Source of the DNA: Ophthalmolycus amberensis
Lineage: Eukaryota > Chordata > Actinopteri > Perciformes > Zoarcidae
Length of the DNA: 64,000 nt
Assembly (NCBI GenBank): GCA_024529925.1
Contig: JAFEUB010001575.1
Coordinates: 1 to 64,000 of the forward strand
Reading direction: 5' to 3'
Part shown: in pieces, positions 45,314 to 64,000 of the stretch
Layout of the letters: each line of letters starts with the position of its first letter
Position numbering within the stretch: position 1 is the first letter of the stretch
Position numbers and translations under genes: made by a program
Notes under the pieces: model-generated
The model's database searches: none
Told to the model about the DNA's origin: nothing
What the model saw: the letters and a program-made list of their open reading frames with translations, nothing else

Positions 45314-45705
45314 TTAGAACCCTGTTGTGTTATATCTAGAGCCCTGTTGTGTTACATCTAGAACCTTGTTGTGTTCCATCTACAATGCTGTTCTGTTCTA
45401 TCTAGAACCCTGGTCTGTTCCATCTTGAACTCTGTTGTGTTCCATCTAGAACCATATTGTGTTCCATCTAGAACCTTGTTGTGTTCCATCTACAATGCTG
45501 TTCTGTTCTATCTAGAACCCTGTTGTGGTCCATCCAGAGCCCTGTTGTGGTCCATCCAGAGCCCTGTTGTGTTCCATCTAGAGCCATGTTGTGTTCAATC
45601 CAGAGCCCTGTTGTGGTCCATCCAGAGCCCTGTTGTGGTCCATCCAGAGCCCTGTTGTGGTCCATCCAGAGCCCTGTTGTGGTCCATCCAGAGCCCTGTA
45701 GTTTG
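45311..45705. repeat. 22 bp minisatellite right of the LINE
   Basis: Units AACCCTGTTGTGTTCCATCT grading into AGCCCTGTTGTGGTCCATCC. Confidence 0.95.
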
Positions 45706-45839
45706 CTACAAAGAAGCAGATCAGTCTGATGATTTTTATATTGTTTATTTACAGCTGAACATCAGGATGTCATGGGGGGGAGGGGGGTGTCAGGAGGCTT
45801 AATAGGGTACTATGGAGTTCCACGGGGTAAAGGATGGGG

Positions 45840-46565
45840 GCATTGGAATCAGCAAGTACAGGATGGGTATCAGAGAGTATAGGAGGTGTATCAGAGAGTA
45901 TCAGAGGGTACAGGAGGGGTATCAGAGGGTATCAGAGGGTACAGGAGGGGTATCAGAGGGTGCAGGGGGTATCTGAGGGTGCAGGGGGGGTATCTGAGGG
46001 TGCAGGGGGGTATCTGAGGGTACAGGAGGGGTATCTGAGGGTACAGGAGGGGTATCAGCGAGTATCAGAGGGTACGGGAGGGGTATCAGAGGGTACAGGA
46101 GGGGTATCAGAGGGTACGGGAGGGGTATCAGCGAGTATCAGAGGGTACGGGAGGGGTATCAGAGTATCAGAGAGTATCAGAGGGTATGGGAAGGGTATCA
46201 GGGGGTGCAGGAGGGGTATCTGGGGGTGCAGGATATCTGGGGGTGCAGGAGGGGTATCAGAGGGTACAGGAGGGGTATCTGAGGGTACGGGAGGGGCATC
46301 AGAGGGTACGGGAGGGGAATCAGAGGGTACGGGAGGGGTATCGGAGAGTATCCGAGGGTACGGGCGGGGTATCTGAGAGTATCAGAGGGTACAGGAGGTA
46401 TATCTGAGAGTATCAGAGGGGCATCGGTGGGTATCAGAAGGCATCGGAGGGTACATGAAGGGTATCAGAGGGTACAGGAGGGGTATCAGAGGGTACAGGA
46501 GGGGTATCAGAGAGTATCAGAGGGTACAGGAGGAGCATCAGAGGGTACATGGGGGTATCAGAAGG
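45840..46565. repeat. 21 bp minisatellite, about 34 copies
   Basis: The unit is GGTATCAGAGGGTACAGGAG with length variants, GT-rich on the plus strand. It lies 3' of tmem178a. Confidence 0.94.
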
Positions 46566-46865
46566 ATATTCTAGAAGGCATCTAAGGATTTGTTTGGGTT
46601 TCAAAGGTTATCTGGAGATCTGAGAGCATTAGATGGGTACGATGCAGTACAAGAGTGTTTCAGAGACAATAACAGGTCTCAGGGGGAATCAGACGTACCT
46701 TATGAGGAGTACACCCCATCAGCCTGCTCTGTTAGAGGGTATAAGAGGGTACAGACGTGGCATCCAGCCTTACAGGATCTGAGACTAAGCTGAAGACGAC
46801 TGGACGTTGAACTCCTAAATTCAATCGATACTAAAGCACCAAGCAGCAGCATTTTGCATTTATTT

Positions 46866-46990
46866 ATACACCTGGTTCACCTGTTCAGACCCTGGTTCAC
46901 CTGTTCAGACCTGGTTCACCTGTTCAGACCCGGGTTCACCTGTTCAGACCTGGTTCACCTGTTCAGACCCCGGTTCACCTGTTCAGACCC
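46866..46990. repeat. 20 bp short tandem repeat, 6 copies
   Basis: GGTTCACCTGTTCAGACC with C or CT variation between copies. Confidence 0.92.
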
Positions 46991-47999
46991 TGGACTTCCT
47001 GTGTGTGTGAGGCTCTGATCTCAGACCAGCTGACTGGTGAATCAGGTCCAGTGTTTGATGAGTAAAAGGGATCTCTGCAATATTCTCTTACAGATGTTCC
47101 ACATGTTCTCCAGACAAAAACACGAGGTTCCTCATTGAGCTCCAACACAACACTGCTTCAATTAATTCATATATTCTCTGATCAGGTAGAAAAAGACACT
47201 ATACTTGTATACATTTACATGTGAAATACCTCCATAATATATTACGAGACTGCAAGCGAGGCGGTATATTGATCTTAATTGTCGGAGAACCGTCACAGTA
47301 TAAAGAACATCATTTTTTGAGAAGCAATACAGACTCAACAAAACATAATATGGCGATACTCGATACTTTTACTTCACATTTTGATTGATTTAGTTTCATT
47401 TTAGCATTTACAGGTTCGGGGGTTAAGATCTCTGAGGGGTCTTCACAGCCTGAAGATGACGTTTAAAAGACTTAAATATGAGAAAGCTACAAAAGATAAT
47501 CAGCCAAAGAAAATGATGCGCTAGCTTTGTGGGAAAAAAAGCTTCAGACTGATTTCACTTGGACAGATGTGGACCTGCAGGTTTTTGGGGTCTTCTGGTT
47601 TCTACGCTGGATTTATAAAGTGCGGGACCCCTTCAGGCTGATGGACTCATCCTGGAGGTGTGTTCATGGTTACGTGTTCCTTTATGTTCTTGTTTTAGAA
47701 ACTGCAGGTGAGAACAAAAAACAACAAAGAAAAGCAGAGAAGGATGCTGATTGGATGCTGATTGTTAGCCTGTTAGCATGCTAGCTCCTACAGTTTTCCT
47801 GTCCCCTCTGCTTCTGGTCTAGGTCAAAGACACCTGTAACCACAACCCCAACGATGATGTCACGGTGTACCGGAGTGCACCTGTTCGTCACTGCGGCCAG
47901 GTGAGACGTTTGAAACCGCTGGAGGTCAAGAAGCCCGTGCAGGACCCCGGGTCACATAAACCAGGTCCAGACCTCTGTTTGATTGACAGCTTGGCGGGC
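46991..47999. other. tmem178a 3' flank, no gene recognised
   Basis: Probable 3' UTR or intergenic DNA. No conserved coding and no array. Confidence 0.5.
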
Positions 48000-55546
<7,547 letters not shown>

Positions 55547-55790
55547 GACGACGGGGACATGGACCGAGCCGGTACCGGAGGAGGTCCCGTTCCTGGTCCC
55601 GTTGCTGGTTCCGTTACTGGTTACCATCGTATTCTTCTGCTGCCATCCTCGCGCCCGTCAGCCCGCTCCCCGTTTGCCCTCGAGAGAGAGAGCGCGTTGT
55701 CATGCCGACTGACGGACCGTCAGAGAGCGATGCGTCAAGCTGGAGTCAGTTACCACACATCGGGACCGGAAGTTTACTGAAGCAGCCTTC
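55547..55790 (-). promoter_or_regulatory. tmem178a 5' UTR and promoter region
   Basis: CpG-containing sequence upstream of the start, including a short run of 12 bp GGTCCCGTTCCT-like modules. No core promoter motif was assigned. Confidence 0.3.
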
Positions 55791-55904
55791 AGAATAAAAG
55801 CTCTACTACCTTCAGTACAGAGAGGAATCCAAGATCAGTCTGTGATTCTGTAGAACGGAATCCCTCATCTCTGTTCAGCTCTTCATCACCACCATCATCT
55901 TCTT

Positions 55905-56470
55905 CACCATGAGGAAGGCCAGCAGCATGCTGGGATGTCCACTGGATACTGTGGAGGTGGTGGGAGACAGGAGGATGATGGCGAAGCTCTCATCCCTGAT
56001 GAGCCACGCCTCCCACCCCATGCAGGACACTCTGGCAGCTCTGCACAGCTCCATCAGTCACCGGCTGATTCACCCCCGGTGTCTGAGGGAGAGGTACCGC
56101 AAGTCCTTTCTCCCCGCTGCTGTCAGGCTGCACAACAAACTGCTCTCTCGGTAGACCACTAACACACTGAACACTTGAACACGAACACTTCTGAACACTT
56201 TAATTCATTCACCTGGTGCAATATCTAATCCGTGCAATATCCAATACGTTTAAGTATTATCTTATATTTTTATTCCGTCTGTATATTCTGTATATACTGG
56301 TATATTCAATATTCTTCTTTACTGTCTTATTTTATTACTGTTTTACTGTTTGCTGCTTAGTTTATTATATTACTTGATTTTTATCTTTATTTTATTTACT
56401 TGTGAGCAATGCTGCTGTAATCCTGTAATTTCCCCACTGAGGGACTAATAAAGGATTATCTTATCTTATC
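55905..56470 (+). mobile_element. Non-LTR retrotransposon 3' end
   Basis: The plus frame 55909-56154 reads MRKASSMLGCPLDTVEVVGD and MQDTLAALHSSISHRLIHPR, LRERYRKSFLPAAVRLHN, the C-terminal segment common at the end of fish LINE-encoded proteins. The 3' end GGGACTAATAAAGGATTATC with a repeated ATCTT tail supports this. ACCATCATCTTCTTCACCAT flanks both sides, a likely target-site duplication. Clade not assigned. Confidence 0.75.
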
Positions 56471-56790
56471 TTACCATCATCACTACCATCATCTTCTTCA
56501 CCATCATCACCACCATCATCTTCACCACCATCATCACCACCATCATCATCACCATCATCTTCTTCACCATCATCATCACCATCATCACCACCATCATCAT
56601 CACCATCATCACCACCATCATCATCTTCTTCACCATCATCACCACCATCATCATCACCACCATCATCACCACCATCATCTTCATCATCATCACCATCATC
56701 TTCATCATCATCATCACCACCATCATCTTCATCATCATCACCATCTTCGTCACCACCATCTTCATCATCACCACCATCTTCATCATCAGA
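56471..56790. repeat. (CATCAC/CATCTTC) trinucleotide-rich array
   Basis: CAT-based array that begins at the LINE tail; the same sequence is present on the other side of the LINE. Confidence 0.95.
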
Positions 56791-57000
56791 ACTGTTTTGT
56801 TAATGTTGCCCATATAAGGAGTGTGACGTGGTGGAATGTGCATAACATTAAACGATCAACACAGTGCAAAATACAAGACATGATTTAACAATAGAAGCAT
56901 GGAGAAACTGACCTTCAAAATAAAAGCATTAATGTCACCTTTAGGACAGCTTACTGGCCCACAACTCGCCAAGAATTCACCGGACATCACAGCCTATAGC

Positions 57001-57804
57001 ATAAACATGGCACAAAAAGTAAGGACATTAGTGTTTGGTAGATTATTTCTCTGTTGTAACCATGCTTCTTGTCTATAAATGTTATCCCGTTGGAAAGCCT
57101 GTTTATTTACCTTTCAAACGGTGACACATTCATAAGGAACATGCATTTGTGGGATGAGCAGCACAGCTGAGTATGTGGGTTGCGCCCATGAAGAATTTGC
57201 CAAATCTTCTCTGCCAAACAGCTTATTCTGCTGTTGACTCTTGTTTGGTGGATTGGTTGTTTGAAGTCTGAAGAAACAAGACATATCGGCCACTACAGCC
57301 TGGCTCCTCCTCCTCACGCTGGTCACCAGCCTGGCTCCTCCTCCTCATGCTGGTCACCAGCCTGGCTCCTCCTCCTCACGCTGGTCACCAGCCTGGCTCC
57401 TCCTCCTCACGCTGGTCACCAGCCTGGCTCCTCCTCCTCATGCTGGTCACCAGCCTGCTCACACACTGCTGTGGTTGTGTTGGTCACTCTGGCAGGAACA
57501 TGTGTTCTGGGTTGAGGTCAGGACTGCTGCAGAGCGTTCCATCCTCTCCTCTCCCACATTCTGCAGGTCGCCTGATGAACCGCTCTGTTGGCATCGGCAG
57601 AGAAGAATTGGCAAATCTTCCATGGGCGTAACCCACATACTCCGCTCTGCTGCTCATCCCACAAATGCATGTTCCTTATGTGACCATTTAAAAGGTAAAT
57701 AAACAGGCTTTCCAACGGGATAAGATTTACTGCCAAGAAGCATTGTTACAACAGAGAAATAATCTACCAAACACTCATGTCCTTACTTTCTGTGCTATGT
57801 TTAT
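57001..57804. mobile_element. Foldback element with about 210 bp inverted arms
   Basis: 57001-57215 and 57596-57804 are inverted copies at roughly 90% identity by eye. For example GAACATGCATTTGTGGGATG in arm 1 faces CATCCCACAAATGCATGTTC in arm 2. The loop (57216-57595) carries a five-copy 31 bp array. No coding. Confidence 0.88.
57297..57460. repeat. 31 bp minisatellite in the foldback loop, 5 copies
   Basis: Unit: CTGGCTCCTCCTCCTCACGC then TGGTCACCAGC. Confidence 0.95.
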
Positions 57805-58320
57805 AAAAAGACCGTATGTTCGGTAAAAACAGAACAGATTTTAATGTGATGGTCCGTCAACAAATCAAGTTAAAGATTGAACCCACAATGCATCGCGTTT
57901 GCACAAACCAGATCCTGTAAAAAAACATGAAAGTATCCCTGCTTGAAGAATGACATAATTGAGTGAGATGAAGATCATTATTATTATTATTGTGCCGGTG
58001 TGAACACGTGACGGTTGATTGAAATCAGCTTTGCATCAACATCAAAAACTTTTTTTTTTCTTGCAAGTTTCATCACTGAGTCTTATTCTGAAATAAGAAA
58101 CCGGAAGTGCCGATGTGACAAGTCAAATAAGTTATTGGTGGCTCTGAGCTGGGTGTGGACTCTGTCCCTCCTTCTGTCCAAGTCTCTCTCTGCTCACTCA
58201 CACCAACGCGTATTAATGTTGATATATAAATATATATAAATATATGTATACATACAAAGAGAGATGATGGTGAAATGTTTCAAGAATAAACAATCACTGA
58301 TGTCATTAAATCTCTCAATC
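57805..58320. other. Intergenic, nothing recognised
   Basis: AT-rich, with no array or coding seen. Confidence 0.5.
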
Positions 58321-58324
58321 CTTT

Positions 58325-60235
58325 TCTGCAACAAGAATCAGTGCTTTTCAACAGTAGAGTCTCAGTAGAATCAGTGCTTTTCAACGGTAGTCTCAGTAGA
58401 ATCAGTGCTTTTCAACAGTAGAGTCTCAGTAGAATCAGTGCTTTTCAACAGTAGAGTCTCAGTATAATCAGTGATTTTCAACAGTAGAGTATCAGTAGAA
58501 TCAGTGCTTTTCAACAGTAGAGTCTCAGTAGAATCAGTGATTTTCAACAGCAGAGTCTCAGTAGAATCAGTGCTTTTCAACAGTAGAGTCTCAGTATAAT
58601 CAGTGCTTTTCAACAGTAGAGTCTCAGTAGAATCAGTGATTTTCAACAGTAGAGTCTCAGCAGAATCAGTGCTTTTCAACAGTAGAGTCTCAGTAGAATC
58701 AGTGATTTTCAACAGTAGAGTCTCAGTATAATCAGTGATTTTCCACAGTAGAGTATCAGTAGAATCAGTGCTTTTCAACAGTAGAGTCTCAGTAGAATCA
58801 GTGCTTTTCAACAGTAGAGTCTCAGTAGAATCAGTGCTTTTCAACAGGAGAGTCTCAGTAGAATCAGTGATTTTCAACAGTGGAGTCTCAGTAGAATCAG
58901 TGCTTTTCAACAGTAGAGTCTCAGTATAATCAGTGCTTTTCAACAGTAGAGTCTCAGTATAATCAGTGCTTTTCAACAGTAGAGTCTCAGTAGAATCAGT
59001 GATTTTCAACAGGAGAGTCTCAGTAGAATCAGTGATTTTCAACAGGAGAGTCTCAGTATAATCAGTGATTTTCAACAGTAGAGTCTCAGTAGAATCAGTG
59101 ATTTTCAACAGTAGAGTCTCAGTATAATCAGTGATTTTCCACAGTAGAGTATCAGTAGAATCAGTGCTTTTCAACAGTAGAGTCTCAGTAGAATCAGTGC
59201 TTTTCAACAGTAGAGTCTCAGTATAATCAGTGATTTTCAACAGTAGAGTATCAGTAGAATCAGTGCTTTTCAACAGTAGAGTCTCAGTAGAATCAGTGAT
59301 TTTCAACAGCAGAGTCTCAGTAGAATCAGTGCTTTTCAACAGTAGAGTCTCAGTATAATCAGTGCTTTTCAACAGTAGAGTCTCAGTAGAATCAGTGATT
59401 TTCAACAGTAGAGTCTCAGCAGAATCAGTGCTTTTCAACAGTAGAGTCTCAGTAGAATCAGTGATTTTCAACAGTAGAGTCTCAGTATAATCAGTGATTT
59501 TCCACAGTAGAGTATCAGTAGAATCAGTGCTTTTCAACAGTAGAGTCTCAGTAGAATCAGTGCTTTTCAACAGTAGAGTCTCAGTAGAATCAGTGCTTTT
59601 CAACAGGAGAGTCTCAGTAGAATCAGTGATTTTCAACAGTGGAGTCTCAGTAGAATCAGTGCTTTTCAACAGTAGAGTCTCAGTATAATCAGTGCTTTTC
59701 AACAGTAGAGTCTCAGTATAATCAGTGCTTTTCAACAGTAGAGTCTCAGTAGAATCAGTGATTTTCAACAGGAGAGTCTCAGTAGAATCAGTGATTTTCA
59801 ACAGGAGAGTCTCAGTATAATCAGTGATTTTCAACAGTAGAGTCTCAGTAGAATCAGTGATTTTCAACAGCAGTTCACAGTAGAGTCCTCAGTATAATCA
59901 GTGCTTTTCAACAGTAGAGTCTCAGTAGAAATCAGTGATTTTCAACAGGAGAGTCTCAGTAGAATCAGTGATTTTCAACAGGAGAGTCTCAGTATAATCA
60001 GTGATTTCAAACAGTAGAGTCTCAGTAGAATCAGTGATTTTCAACAGGAGAGTCTCAGTAGAATCAGTGATTTTCAACAGTGGAGTCTCAGTAGAATCAG
60101 TGATTTTCAACAGTAGAGTCTCAGTAGAATCAGTGATTTCAACAGTAGAGTCTCAGTAGAATCAGTGCTTTTCAACAGTAGAGTCTCAGTAGAATCACGC
60201 TTTTCAACAGTAAGAGTCTCTGTAGAATCAGTGAT
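58325..60235. repeat. 33 bp minisatellite left of the second LINE, about 57 copies
   Basis: Unit: CAGTAGAATCAGTGCTTTTC then AACAGTAGAGTCT. A 759 bp block (23 units) is tandemly duplicated. The multiple-of-3 unit yields an 11-residue repeat frame on the minus strand; artefact. Confidence 0.97.
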
Positions 60236-60243
60236 TTCTCTCT

Positions 60244-62440
60244 AAGATCCTTGAGAAAGCAGTTTGCAAATCAGTTGTGTGACTTTCTGTGTAACAATAG
60301 TTTATTTGAGGATTTTCAGTCAGGATTTAGAAAGCATCATAGCACAGAGACAGCTCTGGTAAAAATAACTAATGACCTTCTAATCGCATCAGACAAAGGA
60401 CTCGTCTCTGTTCTTGTCCTGTTAGACCTTAGTGCTGCGTTCGACACTATAGACCACTACATCCTGTTGCAGAGACTGGAACATTATATTGGCATCAAAG
60501 GAACCGCACTGAACTGGTTTGGATCCTATCTATCGGATCGATCTCAGTTTGTTTATGTAAATGATGAAGCCTCGATGAAGACCAACGTCAGTTATGGAGT
60601 TCCACAAGGTTCTGTGCTTGGACCAATCTTGTTCACCTTATATATGCTTCCTTTAGGCAATATTATCAGAAAACACTCTATAACCTTTCATTGTTATGCA
60701 GATGATACTCAATTATATATATCGATCAAACCAGACGAAACCAACCAGCTTGCTAAACTGCAAGCGTGTCTTAAGGACATAAAAACCTGGATGACCTGCA
60801 ACTTCCTGATGTTAAACTCAGACAAAACTGAAGTTATTCTACTAGGCCCAGAACACCTCCGAAATCAGTTATCTAATGATATAGTTTCTCTAGATGGCAT
60901 TGCGCTGGCATCCAGCAGCACCGTCAAGAATCTTGGAGTTACCTTTGATCAGGATTTGTCTTTCAACTCTCAGATAAAACTTATTTCTAGGACTGCCTTT
61001 TTTCACCTACGTAATATTTCAAACATCAGGCACATCCTATCTCAAAGCGATGCAGAGAAATGAGTTCATGCATTTGTTACCTCTAGACTAGATTATTGCA
61101 ATTCCTTATTTTCAGGCTGCTCTAATAAATCTCTTAAATCTCTCCAGCTGATCCAGAATGCTGCAGCTCGTGTACTAATACGAACTAAGAGGAGAGATCA
61201 TATTACTCCTGTATTAGCTTCTCTGCACTGGCTCCCTGTAAAATCTAGAATAGAATTTAAAATCCTTTTACTTACCTACAAAGCCCGAATTGGTCAGGCT
61301 CCATCATATCTTAAAGAGCTTATAGTACCATACTGCCCTACTAGAGAGCTGCGATCCAGTGATTCAGGGTTACTTGTGGTTCCTAGAGTCTTAAAAAGTA
61401 GGATGGGAGCCAGAGCCTTCAGTTATCAAGCTCCTCTTCTGTGGAACCAGCTTCCCGTTTCAGTCCGGGGGGCAGACACACTCACCACATTTAAGAGTAG
61501 GCTTAAGACTTTCCTCTTTGATAGTGCTTATAGTTAGGGCTGGCTCTGGCTTGCCTTGGACCGGCCCATGGACAAACTGGTATAGGCAAAAACTACAGGG
61601 GGACTTCCTACACTGAGCACCTCTCTCCTCCTCTTCTTCACCTCCGTCTGTATGCATTGATGTCCCATTAATGCTCATTACTAACTTTACTTCTTCCCCG
61701 GAGTATTTGTACACTGATTCTCGCCTCATCAGGATGTACCGCAGTTTTATCTGGACACTGGTTCTTCAACCAGCCATGGCCCTGCTGACACCTACTACGA
61801 TCTTCATTATTAACATTATTAATCCTATTACCGATACCATTAATGCACAGTACTGATTTTGTCTCTTCCCCGGAGTCCTTGTGCTTCCTCTCCTCACAGG
61901 TTTCCATGGAGCATGGTTTCATCTGGACCCTGGTCCTTCCTCCTACCATGGCCCTGCTGACTCCAACTGCTAATATCACTTTTATTATTACTCACATTAC
62001 TATTTCACATTACCGATATCATTAATGCACATTATTGACCTGCTTCTTCACCAGAGTCTCTGTGCTTTCTCGCCTCACAGGTTCCTGTGTATCCGGGTTT
62101 ACCTGGACCAGGTGTTGCCTCCTGTCGTGGTTGTGTCATACATTGAATGTGCTGTAATTACATTGAATGTGTTGTAATTCTCTATCCTGTTCTACACATG
62201 ACATCATTGCACTTCTGTCCATCCTGGGAGAGGGATCCCTCCTCTATTGCTCTCCCACAGGTTTCTTCCTCTTTCCTCCCCGTTAAAGGGGTTTTTTGGG
62301 GAGTTTTTCCTGTTCTGATGTGAGGGTTCCGGGACAAGAGGATGTCAAATGTGTACATATTGTAAAGCCCTCTGAGGCAAATTTGTAATTTGTGATTTTG
62401 GGCTTTACAAAAATTAATTGAATTGAATTGAATTGAATTT
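60244..62440 (+). mobile_element. L2-like LINE, 5'-truncated and inactivated
   Basis: Begins within the reverse transcriptase at KILEKA. After a +1 frameshift near 60270 it reads [49 protein letters not shown] and [13 protein letters not shown] stop TGA at 61061-61063 interrupts the C-terminal part, which continues in frame (SRLDYCNSLFSG, LHWLPVKSRIEFKILLL) to about 61537. A 0.9 kb 3' region ends in a (TTGAA)n tail at 62410-62440. It is related to but distinct from the LINE at 43438. Confidence 0.93.
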
Positions 62441-63150
62441 TCAACAGTAGAGTATCAGTAGAATCAGTGCTTTTCAACAGTAGAGTCTCAGTAGAATCAG
62501 TGCTTTTCAACAGTAGAGTCTCAGTAGAATCAGTGCTTTTCAACAGTAGAGTCTCAGTAGAATCAGTGATTTTCAACAGTAGAGTCTCAGTAGAATCAGT
62601 GCTTTTCAACAGTAGAGTCTCAGTAGAATCAGTGCTTTTCAACAGTAGAGTCTCAGGAGAGTCAGTGCTTTTCAACAGTAGAGTCTCAGTAGACTCAGTG
62701 ATTTTCAACAGTAGAGTCTCAGTAGAATCAGTGCTTTTCAACAGTAGAGTCTCAGTAGAATCAGTGCTTTTCAACAGTAGAGTCTCAGTAGAGTCAGTGC
62801 TTTTCAACAGTAGAGTCTCAGTAGAATCAGTGCTTTTCAACAGTAGCGTCTCAGTAGAATCAGTGCTTTTCAACAGTAGAGTCTCAGTAGAATCAGTGCT
62901 TTTCAACAGTAGAGTCTCAGTAGAATCAGTGCTTTTCAACAGTAGAATCTCAGTAGAATCAGTGCTTTTCAACAGTAGAGTCTCAGTAGAATCAGTGCTT
63001 TTCAACAGTAGAGTCTCAGTAGACTCAGTGATTTTCAACAGTAGAGTCTCAGTAGAATCAGTGCTTTTCAACAGTAGTCTCAGTAGAATCAGTGATTTTC
63101 AACAGTAGAGTCTCAGTAGAATCAGTGCTTTTCAACAGTAGAGTCTCAGT
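62441..63150. repeat. 33 bp minisatellite right of the second LINE
   Basis: Same unit as 58325-60235; about 21 copies ending near the map4k3 promoter region. Confidence 0.97.
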
Positions 63151-63301
63151 AGTGTTTATTTGTTATATCAACAAATAAACCTTTCAGCTCGTTTTAATCG
63201 TTGTATTAGTGTTATTCGTATGTAGCTTCTTTTAATTCCCACCTTACCTGAAGGCATCTCCGGTCCTCCCCCTGGGCCAGTCTCTTCCGGTATGGAGTCA
63301 G

Positions 63302-63313
63302 TGCGCATGCGCC
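63302..63313 (+). promoter_or_regulatory. NRF1-like site TGCGCATGCGCC
   Basis: Near-perfect match to the palindromic NRF1 consensus, 119 bp upstream of the map4k3 start codon. Motif match only. Confidence 0.5.
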
Positions 63314-63341
63314 TCGTGTGTGGCAGGAAGAAGAAGAAGCC

Positions 63342-63356
63342 ATGTTGTTAAAGTAG
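63342..63356 (+). promoter_or_regulatory. Four-codon upstream ORF before map4k3
   Basis: ATG TTG TTA AAG TAG lies 75 bp upstream of the main start. It could reduce translation if it is within the mRNA leader, which the sequence alone does not show. Confidence 0.35.
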
Positions 63357-63431
63357 CAGTGAAGACCCTCTTTTAGTGCCGCTGAAGCTCCCAGTCTTCC
63401 GGACTCGGGTCGCTCAGAACATCCGGAGAAG

Positions 63432-63527
63432 ATGAGCTGCGGACCGGACGTTTCACGCAGAGACCCGCAGGAGGACTTCCAGCTGATCCAACGGGTCGGC
63501 AGCGGGACGTACGGTGACGTGTACAAG
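63432..63527 (+). CDS. map4k3: map4k3 first coding exon (gene continues beyond the window)
   Basis: MAP4K3 (GLK) is a Ste20-family serine/threonine kinase that feeds JNK and mTORC1 signalling. The 32-codon exon reads [20 protein letters not shown] then [12 protein letters not shown], which aligns with the human N terminus and includes the glycine-rich ATP loop (G-S-G-T-Y-G-D-V). It ends in phase 0 at AAG with donor GTACGG. The VAIK lysine and the rest of the kinase domain lie outside the window. It is head to head with tmem178a, about 7.9 kb away. The NPQEDF-like and GTYGDVYK features fit MAP4K3 or MAP4K5; synteny with sos1 favours map4k3. Confidence 0.85.
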
Positions 63528-64000
63528 GTACGGACGGTGACGTCACAGCTACTGACAGCAACAAACAACAACAATGATGAATATCATCTAATGACATCAC
63601 ACGTCTATAACTGATAACATTGTTTATTTATTTAAATTGTAAACACAGACATCAAAGAACAGTAATATCGTAATAAAATCAACCAGTGAAGAATAAATTA
63701 TTTAGTCAAATAAAGGGGGGGGGGTCTCAGGACTCCTGTGTGCCAAAGCCACACTGAATAATATTTATCCGCCTAAAAGTTTGGCACAGCGTTGCGAACA
63801 CCTGCGCAAAAAATACATGAGAACGTGCGGCCTGATCGGGAATAGTGTGCTATTTATTATTGTTAGCATTCCGGCGCCGCACGAGTGGCCGCCTTTTACA
63901 GTAGCTCCGCTCACTACTAGCTTTCTTATATTATGTTACTTTTTGTTACTTCTTTTCGCTTCTTTTTTAGCTACCGTTCTTAATCGGTGCATTATGGCAG
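63528..64000 (+). other. map4k3 intron 1, start
   Basis: No further exon seen. The last 250 bases (CTTTTAGGC-like start to the T-rich end) may be a dispersed repeat, but no family was recognised. Confidence 0.5.

Larger units (their letters stand above)
63151..63431 (+). promoter_or_regulatory. map4k3 5' flank and 5' UTR
   Basis: Moderately GC-rich region with an NRF1-like palindrome, a possible YY1 site (GCCATGTTG at 63340-63348) and a short upstream reading frame. Confidence 0.45.

Noticed and set aside
47527..47784. Plus-strand frame of 85 codons as a small gene
   Set aside because: No domain and no splice or promoter context; it lies in the tmem178a 3' flank.
58371..63071. 11-residue repeat protein ([11 protein letters not shown] type)
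   Set aside because: A frame through the 33 bp minisatellite; no start context and no conservation expected.

Overview
The window is teleost fish genomic DNA. It has split vertebrate genes with GT-AG introns, fish-type hAT, L2-like LINE and tRNA-SINE copies, and a very high load of minisatellites. A percomorph-like fish is my guess; the species cannot be read from the sequence.

Four protein-coding loci are recognisable. (1) Positions 4279-5536, minus strand: three small exons of the reticulon-homology domain of a reticulon-family gene; the rest of that gene was not found. (2) Positions 8309-42388, minus strand: the complete coding region of sos1 (Ras/Rac guanine-nucleotide exchange factor) in 22 exons, about 1,299 residues if two homopolymer frameshifts in the last exon are discounted. 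(3) Positions 48000-55546, minus strand: tmem178a in four exons, about 306 residues, with an apparent one-base frameshift near the start. (4) Positions 63432-63527, plus strand: the first coding exon of map4k3, running off the right edge. From memory, SOS1, MAP4K3 and TMEM178A are also close neighbours on human 2p22, which supports these names. The genes do not form an operon; sos1 and map4k3 both encode signalling proteins, but only synteny links them here.

Layout: 1-8300 is intergenic or reticulon-gene DNA with minisatellites (45, 31, 28 and 22 bp units), a SINE and transposon fragments. 8309-42388 is sos1, whose introns are mostly tandem arrays: 24 bp over 5.0 kb, 40 bp, 28 bp, 41 bp, a decamer-based array over 5.6 kb, 40 bp, 35 bp, 19 bp, 12 bp over 2.5 kb, and 19 bp over 1.4 kb, plus three hAT elements, one hAT fragment and two SINEs. 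42400-48000 is the sos1 upstream region with an L2-like LINE inside a 22 bp array. 48000-55546 is tmem178a, with a 1.5 kb hAT element and arrays of 36, 26, 46, 47 and 22 bp. 55547-63431 lies between tmem178a and map4k3 (head to head) and holds a LINE tail, a trinucleotide array, a foldback element and a 33 bp array split by a second L2-like LINE. Adding the array spans by eye gives roughly 35 kb, about half the window, as tandem repeat.

The most interesting signal is that some arrays contain splice sites. The intron 13 array of sos1 is about 18 copies of the end of exon 13 plus its 5' splice site. The intron 10 array is about 35 copies of a unit carrying the same 5' splice-site sequence as exon 10. 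The 28 bp array in the reticulon gene repeats a 3' splice-site-like sequence. Arrays also lie within about 10 nt of many sos1 donors, and long (TG) tracts form the acceptor regions of sos1 exon 2 and one reticulon exon.
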